A stretch of DNA of 64,000 nucleotides from assembly GCA_030653365.1 (NCBI GenBank), contig JAURZL010000018.1:248001-312000 (forward strand), given 5' to 3'. Shown one piece after another: positions 50,766-59,942 of the stretch. Numbering within the stretch: the first letter of the stretch is position 1; each line of letters begins with the position of its first letter. The stretch is from Anaerolineaceae bacterium. Lineage in GTDB: Bacteria > Chloroflexota > Anaerolineae > Anaerolineales > Anaerolineaceae. Position numbers and translations under genes: made by a program. Below the pieces are notes generated by a model that did not search any database, was not told where the DNA came from, and saw only the letters and a list, made by a program, of their open reading frames with translations.

Positions 50766-52184
50766 ATGAATGAAAAAAATGTTACATGGAATGATTTACT
50801 TGTTTTCGGGGGATTCTTGTTTGAACCACTGGAAGAAAATCGGTTTGATCTAAGTTGTGAAAAGGCTTTTAACTTATCATTTTTAGTAAAGTTGTTGTGT
50901 CATTTACGTGTTGATCATGTATTTAATGCGAAGAAACTGCAGTTGAATACCCCAGTTCCTACGAGGCAAAGTTGGATCGAATGTCTTAAAACATATGCCG
51001 GCAAAGGGGATGAAGGAACCGCAGTCGAAAAGCTCCAATTGGAAAATCTTGACGCTCCAATTATTGGGGTAGTACGTCAACTCATCAGATTAGGAATTCG
51101 AACCACACAATCATGTGGTGGACACGAAAGAGGTGGGCAAAGGAAATCTTTACCTTACTTAAAATTAGCCTGCCCGACAGATCTTCTGATAGTGAAAACA
51201 CTCTTTAACAAACTTGGCTTTTGGTCAAGGATTACGCGCCATCAAGCAATAAAAATATTTGAAGCTTCTGATAGGTTGTATGACCTCGGGCTGGCATTGA
51301 GTAAGGTAGAGGATATTTTACCATTCAGATATGAAATCAATCAGGTAAGGGAAAAAACATTGGAAGAATTGTTATCCATACCTGGCGAAACTTATCATGA
51401 GGAAAAAGTTCGTGAATATGTATTGGATTTATTGCCGGAATTCATGGATAAAGTATGGGCAGATGAAGCAGGTAATGTACTTGGGATTAAGAATTGTGGG
51501 ATAGGACCAGTGATTCTAATTTCTGCTCATATGGATATTCGTGAACCTTTATCTATTGGAAGTAAATTACTAAAATTGGATGGTATCTGGGAAAGAGATA
51601 TTGGAATTTTAGGAGCGGATGATCGTGCAGGAATGGCAATCATTTTCAATATTCTGAAAGATTTGAATGAGAATTTATTCCAGGGGACTTTGAAAGTGGC
51701 ATTCACAGTAGAGGAAGAACAGGGGCAAATTGGCGCTAAATTCATTGAAAAAAATTTTTTTGAGGGTGTGGATTATGCAATCAGTCTCGATCGAAGAAAT
51801 GGTAGTGATGTTGTAAACAAGTCCAGATTTTTGAATTATGGATCAGAGGATTATTCAAATTTATTCGAAAGAGCTTCCATGAATTTGTGGAATGACCAAC
51901 ATCGATATTCCTCAACTGAAGGTGGAGTTTCAGATTTGCGGGTGTGGAGCCAGATGGGTATTGAAAGTGTAAACCTCTCAATCGGGTTTTACAATGAACA
52001 TACCGACAAAGAATATCTGAATCTGGAGGAATGGCACAGGGTACATGATCTTGTACTAATGTCATTTGATTTGTTGTACAGGGAATATCAATCGATGGAA
52101 TACAGAAAAAGAATAAGAAATATTGATGAAAAAACCAGGAATTCATCAGTGGGGATCCAGGCAAGTAAGATGGTGGACAGATAA
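50766..52184 (+). CDS. M20/M42-like metallopeptidase with N-terminal accessory domain
   Basis: A 472-residue protein. The start at 50766 is chosen because AAGGAGGAC lies 4 bases upstream. The first 185 residues are a domain with GIRTTQSCGGHERGGQRKS, likely an accessory or substrate-recognition part not seen in ordinary peptidases. From about residue 200 follow the features of a zinc aminopeptidase: LISAHMDIREP (His and Asp), GADDRAGMAI (bridging Asp), TVEEEQGQIGAKF (Glu-Glu), SLDRRNGSDV, and IGFYNEHTDKEYL (His). A co-catalytic zinc exopeptidase or amidohydrolase is likely. A lone C-terminal Arg/Ser tail ends the protein. Confidence 0.75.
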   Translation: MNEKNVTWNDLLVFGGFLFEPLEENRFDLSCEKAFNLSFLVKLLCHLRVDHVFNAKKLQLNTPVPTRQSWIECLKTYAGKGDEGTAVEKLQLENLDAPIIGVVRQLIRLGIRTTQSCGGHERGGQRKSLPYLKLACPTDLLIVKTLFNKLGFWSRITRHQAIKIFEASDRLYDLGLALSKVEDILPFRYEINQVREKTLEELLSIPGETYHEEKVREYVLDLLPEFMDKVWADEAGNVLGIKNCGIGPVILISAHMDIREPLSIGSKLLKLDGIWERDIGILGADDRAGMAIIFNILKDLNENLFQGTLKVAFTVEEEQGQIGAKFIEKNFFEGVDYAISLDRRNGSDVVNKSRFLNYGSEDYSNLFERASMNLWNDQHRYSSTEGGVSDLRVWSQMGIESVNLSIGFYNEHTDKEYLNLEEWHRVHDLVLMSFDLLYREYQSMEYRKRIRNIDEKTRNSSVGIQASKMVDR

Positions 52185-52228
52185 TGCCCAGATTAATTTA
52201 TTGCAAATGATGACAAGAAGGGAGAAGG

Positions 52229-52292
52229 GGGCGAAGCATTTGATAACCAGGGTTGATGCCTGGATAGATGTGATTGATCAAATGCTTCGCCC
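52229..52292. repeat. REP-like inverted repeat GGGC(G/A)AAGCATT
   Basis: GGGCGAAGCATTTGAT (52229-52244) pairs with ATCAAATGCTTCGCCC (52277-52292) as a 16-bp perfect stem, followed by GTACGAGGG. Sister copies: 59986-60020 and 60270-60304; a degenerate one is at 40966-41040. This type is scattered between genes on this contig. Confidence 0.75.
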
Positions 52293-52389
52293 GTACGAGG
52301 GTAAATCTGAATAGATGGTTTGTTGTGTATAAAGAAGGATCTTTTTAATATCGAAAATTCCCACATATAAGCTAGAATCTAAAGCAATA

Positions 52390-53211
52390 ATGAAAATTCT
52401 TTCATGGAACGTTGCTAACCGATTCAAAAAACAAAAATATCAATTAGACGCAGTCATTACAAGATCACCAGATGTGATTGGACTTCAGGAAATAACCTTT
52501 AGAACGCTACCGTTATGGGTAGAAGGGTTTCATAAGTCAGGTTATCCTCACACGATTTCAAGCTTTGATCTGGCCAAGGATATTTCGCTGCTCACCGGAC
52601 CCAGAAGATATGGCTTGTTAATTGCCTCACGATATCCATTAAGCTCAATAGATCCTCAAATCGTTGAAATTCCCTGGAAAGAGCGGTTATTATCTGCAAG
52701 TATTTTCTCGACGAATGCTGTTTTTGAATTTCATACTGCTCATATTCCACCGGGTATTTCGCACAAGTGGCTAAAGATCAATACTTTTAATGGTATTTAT
52801 CAATATCTATCAAATGCGAATAATCAGAATCTACGAATTCTATGCGGGGATTTCAATTCTCCTCAGGCTGAATTGAAAACTGGTGAAGTGATCACCTGGG
52901 GTCAAAGAATCAAACAAGATAATACAATCAGGTATCGAAGAAACCGTTATACCTGGGATGCAGGAGAGCGAAGTGTAATTGAAGGACTTGCTGAGCATGA
53001 TCTGCATGATGTCTTTCGGTTAATCAATGGATATGAAAAAGAGTGCTATAGCTGGGTTGTAATAAGGAAGGGAATGATCAAAGCGAAGAGAAGGTTTGAT
53101 CATATTTTTGCTTCAATGAAGCTTTACCCAATATCATGCCAATATATTCATGAATTCAGAGAAAATAATCTGAGTGACCATTCAGCCATTGAGGCTGAAT
53201 TTAATGTTTAG
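52390..53211 (+). CDS. Endonuclease/exonuclease/phosphatase-family protein
   Basis: A 273-residue EEP-superfamily protein. MKILSWNVANRFK (Asn), VIGLQEITFRT (Glu), RILCGDFNSPQAE (Asp-Phe-Asn), RFDHIFASMKL (Asp-His) and LSDHSAIEAEF (Ser-Asp-His) are the five catalytic patches in order. It has no signal peptide. The substrate may be DNA or a phosphoester. It is a single gene between the peptidase and the prophage. The -10-like TAGAAT at 52373-52378 lies 11 bases before the ATG; no clear ribosome site is present. Confidence 0.85.
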   Translation: MKILSWNVANRFKKQKYQLDAVITRSPDVIGLQEITFRTLPLWVEGFHKSGYPHTISSFDLAKDISLLTGPRRYGLLIASRYPLSSIDPQIVEIPWKERLLSASIFSTNAVFEFHTAHIPPGISHKWLKINTFNGIYQYLSNANNQNLRILCGDFNSPQAELKTGEVITWGQRIKQDNTIRYRRNRYTWDAGERSVIEGLAEHDLHDVFRLINGYEKECYSWVVIRKGMIKAKRRFDHIFASMKLYPISCQYIHEFRENNLSDHSAIEAEFNV

Positions 53212-53469
53212 TGGTTTTTAATTGCACGCTTCTGAATTATTGTACGCTATGAATAAATTAATTGTGTTGACCTGAAATAGCTTTACAGTTTTTTTGGGTT
53301 TTAGGAAAATCCTCTTTAAAACAAATGCCGATGCGAGGGGGGCGCACCGGCAAGATCTGTGGTGTTTTAGAGGACAACACAGAAGATTAAGTTTAGCATT
53401 ATTTGGGGAGAATGCAAGGGAATTTCAGGGGTGAATTTAGAACAAATTTAGCAATTTGGGGGTTGGAGG
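53212..53469. other. Boundary region between host genes and prophage
   Basis: AT-rich, with a GC-rich hairpin at about 53324-53350 (GCCGATGCG ... CGCACCGGC, one mismatch) and no gene. It is where an attachment site could lie, but no direct repeat partner is visible in this window. Confidence 0.4.
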
Positions 53470-53484
53470 ATGGATAAATTTGTG

Positions 53485-53490
53485 TATAAT
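53485..53490 (+). promoter_or_regulatory. -10 box TATAAT before the phage structural genes
   Basis: TTGGAG (53463-53468) and TATAAT (53485-53490), 16 bases apart. If used, transcription starts inside the long form of the small terminase frame, supporting the inner start at 53632. Confidence 0.45.
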
Positions 53491-53533
53491 GAGTCTATAC
53501 CCCCATACCAGGGGGGAGTATATTATTTAGGCG

Positions 53534-53594
53534 AAAGTCCAAAGTCGAAAGTCTCAAGGGAAAAGAAATTTTTAGCTCAAAGCTCATGGCTCAT
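53534..53594. repeat. Heptamer tandem mini-repeats, set 1
   Basis: AAAGTCC, AAAGTCG, AAAGTCT at 53534-53554, and AGCTCAA, AGCTCAT, GGCTCAT at 53574-53594, both with exact 7-bp period. Confidence 0.75.
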
Positions 53595-53631
53595 AGAAAA
53601 AAATCAACAGAAAAAAAGAAAAGGATTTGAT

Positions 53632-53985
53632 TTGGCGAGAAGTCGTGGTGGGCAACCTGGAAATGCAAATGCAGTAAAGCATGGGTTCTATTCCCGAAAG
53701 TTCAGGGATCTTGAAAGCCAGGATTTGGAGACGGCACTGCGGGATGGGTTGGGGGATGAGATTGCTTTGATGCGGGTTATGATCCGGCGGGTGTTCGATT
53801 ACGCGAATGATAATGCGGGGGATTTGGAAGGTTGGACGGGTACGCTGAGCGCGCTGGGAGCTGCGTCCACCAGACTTGCCGGGATGTTACGAACCCAAAA
53901 GTTGTTAGGGGGGAATAATAGTGATGCGTTGGATGCGTTGAGTAAGGCGCTGGCGGAGGTGACGAGTGAGTTCGGGTGTAAATAA
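53632..53985 (+). CDS. Phage terminase small-subunit-like protein
   Basis: A 117-residue protein from the TTG at 53632 (a longer frame begins at 53470). RGGQPGNANAVKHGFYSRK is the G-x-P-G-N-x-N-A-x-K-H-G-x-Y-S motif common in small terminase-like proteins of phages. The C-terminal 80 residues are helical. The TTG start is preferred because AAAAGGA lies 6 bases before it and because the upstream part is a set of heptamer repeats (AAAGTCC/AAAGTCG/AAAGTCT, AGCTCAA/AGCTCAT/GGCTCAT) that looks intergenic. It is the first gene of the phage packaging row. Confidence 0.65.
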   Translation: MARSRGGQPGNANAVKHGFYSRKFRDLESQDLETALRDGLGDEIALMRVMIRRVFDYANDNAGDLEGWTGTLSALGAASTRLAGMLRTQKLLGGNNSDALDALSKALAEVTSEFGCK

Positions 53986-53992
53986 AAAAATG

Positions 53993-54130
53993 AACCGCAA
54001 AGGCACGAAGACGCGAAGGTTTTTTAAGTAAAAAAATAAGGTTGGGTGTTGTTATGCCAATGGATATTGGGATGTATACGGATTCAGAGGACGCAAAGAC
54101 GCAAAGTTTTCCGCAAAGGGGGCAAAGAGG
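53993..54130. repeat. REP-type AACCGCAAAGGCACG elements
   Basis: AACCGCAAAGGCACGAAGAC near 53993 and ACGCAAAG-ACGCAAAG...CCGCAAAGGGGGCAAAG near 54090-54130 are low-complexity elements commonly seen scattered in some environmental genomes. They flank the gap between the first and second phage genes. Confidence 0.55.
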
Positions 54131-54136
54131 AAAATC

Positions 54137-54349
54137 ATGATTGTTGACGTTGGAAATTTTACTGATGAACAAATTAAGGCTGCATTGTGTATGGCAATTA
54201 GGGAACTTGGATTTGGTAGAGAAAGGTTTGACCATGGGAGAGGATCAGGCAGCGGTGATTTCGGAGCAATTGGGGCGGTTGAAGGACAATATCGAGTCGC
54301 GTTTTCAGAAGATCGAAGCTTTGATCAATCACCAGAACGAGATCAGTGA
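54137..54349 (+). CDS. Possible small phage protein, overlapping
   Basis: A 70-residue frame with a good GAGGAAAATC ribosome site. The first 35 residues (MIVDVGNFTDEQIKAALCMA onward) look protein-like. The last 35 lie in the second frame over the next gene and look like shadow. It may be a real gene with a long overlap, or one whose end has been lost by a frameshift. Confidence 0.4.
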   Translation: MIVDVGNFTDEQIKAALCMAIRELGFGRERFDHGRGSGSGDFGAIGAVEGQYRVAFSEDRSFDQSPERDQ

Positions 54350-54533
54350 AGAGCGGTTGCGGTCTTTGCGTTCGGAGGTTGTGGATTTGAAGAAGGCTAA
54401 GGAAGACCACGAGACTCGGATCAGGTCTGCGACGGAAGGGGTTACCCAATTTAAGATGTACTCGGGGCTTGCTAATGGTGGGTCGAGCATTCTGTCGATT
54501 GTGGCTTTGGTTAAGTCTTTTTTTGGAGGTTGA
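54234..54533 (+). CDS. Phage coiled-coil membrane protein
   Basis: A 99-residue protein. The start at 54234 (MGEDQAAVISEQLGRLKDNI) follows GAAAGG by 6 bases. Residues 5-70 are a coiled coil with heptads of Leu/Ile. Residues 75-99 form one hydrophobic segment (GLANGGSSILSIVALVKSFFG), so the protein is a membrane-anchored coiled coil of the XhlA/hemolysin-like or holin-accessory type. Its stop overlaps neighbouring sequence just before the 32-residue gene. It lies in the packaging region. Confidence 0.65.
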   Translation: MGEDQAAVISEQLGRLKDNIESRFQKIEALINHQNEISEERLRSLRSEVVDLKKAKEDHETRIRSATEGVTQFKMYSGLANGGSSILSIVALVKSFFGG

Positions 54534-54534
54534 T

Positions 54535-54633
54535 ATGGATACCCCGAAGAATTATCAATTGCTTGAAACCCCTGCTCCGCTAACGCGTCGCGGGGTGCTG
54601 CGTTTCACTCCGCAAAGTTTTTTCGGAGGATAG
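54535..54633 (+). CDS. Micro-protein of 32 residues in the phage row
   Basis: A short frame MDTPKNYQLLETPAPLTRRG, ending FTPQSFFGG. It has an excellent GGAGG ribosome site 5 bases before the ATG, a 1-base gap to the previous stop and ends directly before the terminase gene. The spacing suggests it is translated. No function known. Confidence 0.5.
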   Translation: MDTPKNYQLLETPAPLTRRGVLRFTPQSFFGG

Positions 54634-54634
54634 G

Positions 54635-56239
54635 TTGTCGATCCTGGTAGAACAAATCAAAGAGGTGTTGAAGGATGTGTGTTTGTTTGTTGAGCATACG
54701 TCCGGATTGAAGCTGCGGGAGTATCAGGTATTTGTGGCGCGGTCAGTGGCGGAGTCGGTGATTTTCCGACAGGGAAAGTCGTTCGTGGTGATGTTCCCCA
54801 GGCAATCCGGCAAGAATGAGCTGCAAGCTCAGATCGAGACTTATCTGCTGACACTACTATCCCAAATCGAATGCGAGATTGTGAAAGTCTCCCCCACCTG
54901 GAAACCACAAAGCCTGAACGCCATGCGCCGGCTGCAGCGGGTACTCGAAAACAACATCCTCGTCAACTCCATGTGGAAAAAAGAAAGCGGGTATATCTAC
55001 AAAATTGGAAAGGCAAGGATCTTCTTCTTTTCCGGATCACCGGAGGCGAATATTGTCGGGGCTACTGCCGGACATTTGCTTGAGGTGGATGAAGCGCAGG
55101 ATGTGCTGGTGAGCAAGTTTGATAAGGACATTGCTCCCATGGCGGCGAGTACGAATGCGACGAGGGTGTTTTGGGGGACGGCGTGGACTTCGGATACTTT
55201 GCTGGCGAGGGAGTTAAGAGCTGCCAAAGAAGCTGAAAAACGGGATGGATTGCGAAGGGTGTTTGTTTTGACGGCTGAGGATGTGGCGAGGGAGGTTCCA
55301 GCTTATGGTGCATTTGTTGCTGAGCAGGTGGCGAAGCTGGGCAGGAATCATCCCATGATTCGGACTCAATTTTTCAGTGAAGAGATCGACGGCGAGGGAG
55401 GTTTGTTCCCGGAGAGTCGGCGAGCGTTGATGGTGGGCAGGCATGAGAAGCAGGTCCAACCAGGTGCTGGCAAGGTGTATGCATTTTTAATTGATATCGG
55501 AGGTGAAGCCCCGAACGATCGATCCGCTGACTCCCCCCTAGCTGAAGGACATGCCCGGGGTGCTACACATGTCGTGGATCGACATTCGGGGTACTTTTCT
55601 CCTGAGGAGAAAAGCAAAGAAGGCGCTCAGGATCAATATGGAATGAGAGACTCGACGGCTTTGACGATTGTAGAGATTGATCTTGAGACCATGCAGGATG
55701 AGCTGATCAAAGCTCCAACTTATAAGGTCATGTTCCGGAAGTTGTGGGTCGGGATCCAACATACCAAATTGTATGGTGAACTCCTGGCGCTGGCGCGGTT
55801 GTGGGAGGTCAAAAAGCTGGTGGTAGATGCAACCGGTGTGGGTGCTGGATTGTCGAGTTTTTTGGAGCGAGCATTACCTGGGATGGTGATTCAATTCCGG
55901 TTTAATGTGGCTACCAAGTCCCAATTAGGCTGGGATTTTCTGGCTGTAATCGATTCTGGGAGATACAAGGAATATGTTCCAGGGGATGCTGAACAAGCAT
56001 TGTTCTGGAGTCAACTGAACGCCTGTCAATACTCGATTACTCCAGGGATTGACAGAAAAATGAAGTGGGGGGTGCCGGATGGGATGCGAAATACAGTCGG
56101 GGAGTATGTGCATGATGATTTGATTCTCTCGGCTTCGCTGTGTGCAGTGCTGGATGGAGAAGTTTGGAGCGTTGGCGGTGAAGCATTGGTGGTTAAAGGT
56201 GTTGATCCTTTGAGCGAGATGGATAAGGAAGGATTTTAG
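54635..56239 (+). CDS. Phage terminase large subunit
   Basis: A 534-residue terminase. VVMFPRQSGKNELQ (near residue 55) is Walker A, LLEVDEAQD (near 150) Walker B, and ATRVFWGTAWT the coupling motif. The nuclease half has VYAFLIDIGGE, LVVDATGVGAG and VHDDLILSASL as its three acidic patches of an RNase-H fold. The start is TTG with GGAGGATAG upstream. The protein packages DNA into the prohead, working with the portal that follows at a distance of 0 bases. Confidence 0.9.
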   Translation: MSILVEQIKEVLKDVCLFVEHTSGLKLREYQVFVARSVAESVIFRQGKSFVVMFPRQSGKNELQAQIETYLLTLLSQIECEIVKVSPTWKPQSLNAMRRLQRVLENNILVNSMWKKESGYIYKIGKARIFFFSGSPEANIVGATAGHLLEVDEAQDVLVSKFDKDIAPMAASTNATRVFWGTAWTSDTLLARELRAAKEAEKRDGLRRVFVLTAEDVAREVPAYGAFVAEQVAKLGRNHPMIRTQFFSEEIDGEGGLFPESRRALMVGRHEKQVQPGAGKVYAFLIDIGGEAPNDRSADSPLAEGHARGATHVVDRHSGYFSPEEKSKEGAQDQYGMRDSTALTIVEIDLETMQDELIKAPTYKVMFRKLWVGIQHTKLYGELLALARLWEVKKLVVDATGVGAGLSSFLERALPGMVIQFRFNVATKSQLGWDFLAVIDSGRYKEYVPGDAEQALFWSQLNACQYSITPGIDRKMKWGVPDGMRNTVGEYVHDDLILSASLCAVLDGEVWSVGGEALVVKGVDPLSEMDKEGF

Positions 56240-57649
56240 ATGGCGAGAAGATCGATTTTAGAACGTGGGCGGGGTTGGCTGGTCAAACAGTTGAAGCTGG
56301 ATACGGTTTATATTGAACCGGACATGGGTGCTGCGGTAAATGAGCGGGATCGGGCGGATTACGATCGTGAGAGCGTGATCACACTTGCACTGGAGGCGTG
56401 GCGCCTGAATCCACTGGCAAGAAGAATTGTCGAATTGACCAGCCAATATGTGGTGGGCGGGGGTATTTCGATTGGATCGCCGGATGAGAAAGTACACCAG
56501 TTTTTGAAGAAGTGGTGGGCGCATGAGTTGAATCAGATGCCACTGCGGATTTATGAATGGTGCGATGAGTTGACGCGGAGTGGAGAACTGTACTTTTTGC
56601 TCTCCACGGATGCAGCCGGGATGACATTTGTGAGAGCGATCCCGGCGATTGAGATTAAGGAGATCCGGACCGCGAAGGGGGATCTGCAACAGGAACTGGA
56701 ATATGTTCAGAAGGCAAAGTTCAGTATGGAGGACGGAGGAAGTGAGGAACGGGTATGGAAGGCTTACCATGGAGAGGGGGAAGAAGACGGAGAGGATGGG
56801 CGGTTGAAGACCACGATGGTACATTTTGCGATTAACCGGCCTGTGGGGGCTGTGCATGGGGAGTCGGATCTGGCACCGATATTGAGATGGTTGACGAGGT
56901 ATGCGAGTTGGTTGGAGGATCGGGCACGTTTGAACCGGTATCGAAACGCATTTTATTTCATGGTAAAGAGCCGGTTTGTGAGCGAGGCGGAGCGGGTGAA
57001 ACGACAGGGTACGCTGAATGCCAATCCTCCTGTGCCGGGATCGATTCTGGTGGTGGATGAGAGCGAGAGTTGGGAGGTGATTCATCCGCAACTGGAAGCC
57101 AATGATGCGAGCAAGGATGGGCTGGCGATTAAAAAGATGATTGCTGCTGGTGCTGGAATTCCACTGCATTTTCTGGCGGAGCCGGAGAGCTCGACAAGGA
57201 CAACGGCGGAGAGTGCAGGGGGACCGACCTTCCGGCATTTTGAGCAGCGACAGGAATTCTTTGTTGAGATTATCAACCGGTTGGCGCGGATTTCGTTGAG
57301 ACGACGGGCAAGGTTTGAACGTGGGCTGAATGCAGAGGCGGTGATTGAGGTCGTGGGTGCGGATTTGAGTTCCAGGGATAATGCTGCGCTGGCTATTGCA
57401 ACTTCTACGATCACGTCTGCTTTGATTCATTTACATGATCGGGGGTTGATTGACGATAGTGAACTGCTGCGGATGGTGTACCGGTTTGCCGGTGAGGTGG
57501 TGGACCTGGAGGAGGTACAGAAGAAAGCCAAGAATAACCCGGGAAAGATTGAGGAAGAAGGAAAGAGAAGCAGAGTCAAGCGGATCGCGAAGCCCAAGGA
57601 GGCGAAAGTAGATATAGAGACGGGAGATTTGAAAGGATCGGTGACTTAG
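56240..57649 (+). CDS. Phage portal protein
   Basis: A 469-residue portal-like protein. RDRADYDRESVITLALEAWR and NPLARRIVELTSQYVVGGGI open it, followed by the long helical and beta core with RIYEWCDELTRSGELYFLLS, DLAPILRWLTRYASWLEDRARLNRYRN, and PLHFLAEPESSTRTTAE. This is the standard order in siphovirus portals. The C-terminal 60 residues are Lys/Glu-rich. It follows the terminase immediately and its stop overlaps the GTG of the next frame. Confidence 0.85.
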   Translation: MARRSILERGRGWLVKQLKLDTVYIEPDMGAAVNERDRADYDRESVITLALEAWRLNPLARRIVELTSQYVVGGGISIGSPDEKVHQFLKKWWAHELNQMPLRIYEWCDELTRSGELYFLLSTDAAGMTFVRAIPAIEIKEIRTAKGDLQQELEYVQKAKFSMEDGGSEERVWKAYHGEGEEDGEDGRLKTTMVHFAINRPVGAVHGESDLAPILRWLTRYASWLEDRARLNRYRNAFYFMVKSRFVSEAERVKRQGTLNANPPVPGSILVVDESESWEVIHPQLEANDASKDGLAIKKMIAAGAGIPLHFLAEPESSTRTTAESAGGPTFRHFEQRQEFFVEIINRLARISLRRRARFERGLNAEAVIEVVGADLSSRDNAALAIATSTITSALIHLHDRGLIDDSELLRMVYRFAGEVVDLEEVQKKAKNNPGKIEEEGKRSRVKRIAKPKEAKVDIETGDLKGSVT

Positions 57650-57678
57650 TGACGTCGATTCAGGGAAAGGGAGAGGAA

Positions 57679-59937
57679 ATGAAAGAATGGGTGATGTTAG
57701 AAGGGAGTGATTCCTGTGAGAGCTGTAAGGCGGCGAACGGGCAACGGCATGATCTGACCGAGTGGGAGGAATCCAGGATTGTGCCGGGTTCGGAGTGGTT
57801 GCTGTGTGGGAAAAATTGCAAGTGCACGCTGGAAGATGTGGCGGATAGTGAGCCGGTGGGAAATTTGAGTGATATCCCGCTGCGGGATTTTGATCCGTCG
57901 AGTGGTGAGGTGGTGAAGGAGGAATTGAGTGAAATGGAGGTGACTGGAAAAGAGGTGATTGACCTGGAGACGGGTGAATTGAATGAAGTGGTGGAGATGG
58001 CGCTGGATGAGGAATTGGAATTGGAGGAGGATGAACCTGAACAGGTGCGGATTGCGTTTGAGGGAGAGTCAGTTAAGGCTGTTCTGAACACGAAGGGTGA
58101 GAAGGATGAGGTTAGCTATGACGTGGTGGCGATCACAGCTGGAGAGGGAAATGGATGGCAATTCTCTGCCAGTGCGCTGAGGGATTCAGTAGGTCATTGG
58201 GAGGGAGTGGAGACATTTATTGACCATGGGATGAACTGGGGAGGACGCTCGGTGCGGGATCTGGCCGGGGTGTGTACCGAGGCGCGGTTTGATGAGGAAT
58301 TACAGGGTATCCGGGTGCGGTTGAAACCGTTTGGTCCGAGTGCACAACTGCTGGAAGCGATTGGGCGTGAGTGGCTGGAGGTTGAAGGGGTGAAACCAAG
58401 GATCGGGTTCAGTGCGGATTTGTTGTTTTCAGGGAAAGGGAAAGAAGTGCAACAGATTGTGCGCGTCTTTTCCGTTGACCTGGTTTATCGGCCTGCACGG
58501 GGTGGGGCGTTTTTGCGGGCGCTCAACTCTTTACAGGAAAGCTATTTGAACAGGGAGAATGAAGGAATGGAAGAAGAAGTGAAAGAAAAAATGAGCGAGA
58601 AAGTGGAATTGCAACAAAGTAATAAAGATCAAGAAATCATACATGCCATGTATGAAATGCTTTTGAACAGCAAAATTGCAAGTTCAAAACTACCAGAAGC
58701 GTTATCGCAACAGGTTCGAAAACAATTCAGCGGGAAGGATTTCTCTGAAGTTGAGTTGGATCAGAGCATTCAGGAGGCAAGAGAATTGTTTGCCGCTTTA
58801 CAGGGTGGTGGGATCATCCAGGGGACAAGTGGAATTACCAACATGGTGAATGAACGGGATCGATTGCAGGCTGCCGCGGATGACCTGCTGGGAGCACCGA
58901 GAGATGCGTCGATGCAAGGCGTGAAGGTCGCCAGGCTTTCGGGGATTCGGGAGCTGTATACCACATTGACTGGAGATAGCGAACTGCGGGGTGGATATTT
59001 CCCTGAGCGTGTAACGCTGGCGGATTCGGATTCGGTTTCGAATGTGATCAAGAATGCTTTCAATAAGATCATGATTGACCAGTGGGATCAGCTGGGCCGG
59101 GCGGGATATCGCTGGTGGGAGAAAGTAGTTTCAATTGAGCATATGGATTCTCTGCAACCTGTGAGTGGCGTTTTGTTGGGAGAGGTTACAGCGCTGGGGA
59201 TCATTTCAGAAGGTGGCAGTTATGGTGAACTGGAGATTGCTGACTCCGGAGAATCGCAGAATTTCCGTAAGTATGGCGGGTTGTTACCCATAACACTGGA
59301 GATGATGGACAAAGATGAGACGCATAAATTACGACAATTACCCAAGAAAATGATTTCCAGTGCGGTGCGGAATATCAGCTCACTGGTGTCGGGGATTTTC
59401 ACCGGTTCGAATGGAACAGGACCGATCATGGCGGACGGGGCACATGTCTTTGATGCAATTGTTCATGAGAATCTTGGGACAACTGCCTTATCTACGACCA
59501 GTTTTGAAAATGCCAGTATGGCAATCTATAACCAAAATATGGTTTCCAATGACACAGAAAAACCCAAGCTGGCACTGGATGCGAAATATCTGTTGGTGCC
59601 AAGGAATCTGCGGTTGACTGCGATGCGGATTTTGTATCCGACATTTGAGCGGGAGAGCAATATTTTCTCCGAGAATTTGCAGCGCGGCGAACTCGGGGAT
59701 GTGATCACGATTCCGGCCTGGAGTGATGCGAATGACTGGGCAGTAATGGCTGATCCGAAGCTTGCTCCAGGGATCATTATTGCTGAGCGCTTCGGGATTA
59801 TGCCGGAATTGTACGTGGCGGATAGTCCTTTTGCGAATGACATGATTCACAATGATGTGATTCAGTTGAAGGTGCGGCATTTTCTGTCGATTTTTGTGGC
59901 GGATTATCGGCCGTTGTATAAGGCGAATGTTGCCTAG
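57679..59937 (+). CDS. Fused head-maturation protease and major capsid protein
   Basis: A 752-residue protein with three parts. Residues 1-60 have DSCESCKAANGQRHDL and CGKNCKCTLE, the Cys pattern of the Mu F/SPP1 gp7 C-terminus. About residues 120-290 contain a prohead protease: VETFIDHGMNWGG (His) and KPRIGFSADLLF (Ser). From about 390 to the end comes the capsid protein with YTTLTGDSELRG, ADYRPLYKANVA and long conserved segments. The start at 57679 follows GAGAGGAA; an upstream GTG at 57649 is also in frame. The fusion means that the protease presumably cuts itself off the shell. Confidence 0.8.
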   Translation: MKEWVMLEGSDSCESCKAANGQRHDLTEWEESRIVPGSEWLLCGKNCKCTLEDVADSEPVGNLSDIPLRDFDPSSGEVVKEELSEMEVTGKEVIDLETGELNEVVEMALDEELELEEDEPEQVRIAFEGESVKAVLNTKGEKDEVSYDVVAITAGEGNGWQFSASALRDSVGHWEGVETFIDHGMNWGGRSVRDLAGVCTEARFDEELQGIRVRLKPFGPSAQLLEAIGREWLEVEGVKPRIGFSADLLFSGKGKEVQQIVRVFSVDLVYRPARGGAFLRALNSLQESYLNRENEGMEEEVKEKMSEKVELQQSNKDQEIIHAMYEMLLNSKIASSKLPEALSQQVRKQFSGKDFSEVELDQSIQEARELFAALQGGGIIQGTSGITNMVNERDRLQAAADDLLGAPRDASMQGVKVARLSGIRELYTTLTGDSELRGGYFPERVTLADSDSVSNVIKNAFNKIMIDQWDQLGRAGYRWWEKVVSIEHMDSLQPVSGVLLGEVTALGIISEGGSYGELEIADSGESQNFRKYGGLLPITLEMMDKDETHKLRQLPKKMISSAVRNISSLVSGIFTGSNGTGPIMADGAHVFDAIVHENLGTTALSTTSFENASMAIYNQNMVSNDTEKPKLALDAKYLLVPRNLRLTAMRILYPTFERESNIFSENLQRGELGDVITIPAWSDANDWAVMADPKLAPGIIIAERFGIMPELYVADSPFANDMIHNDVIQLKVRHFLSIFVADYRPLYKANVA

Positions 59938-59942
59938 CGGCA

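Noticed and set aside
53212-53469. Attachment site of the prophage
   Set aside because: No integrase gene is in the window and no direct repeat partner was found, so the boundary cannot be fixed.
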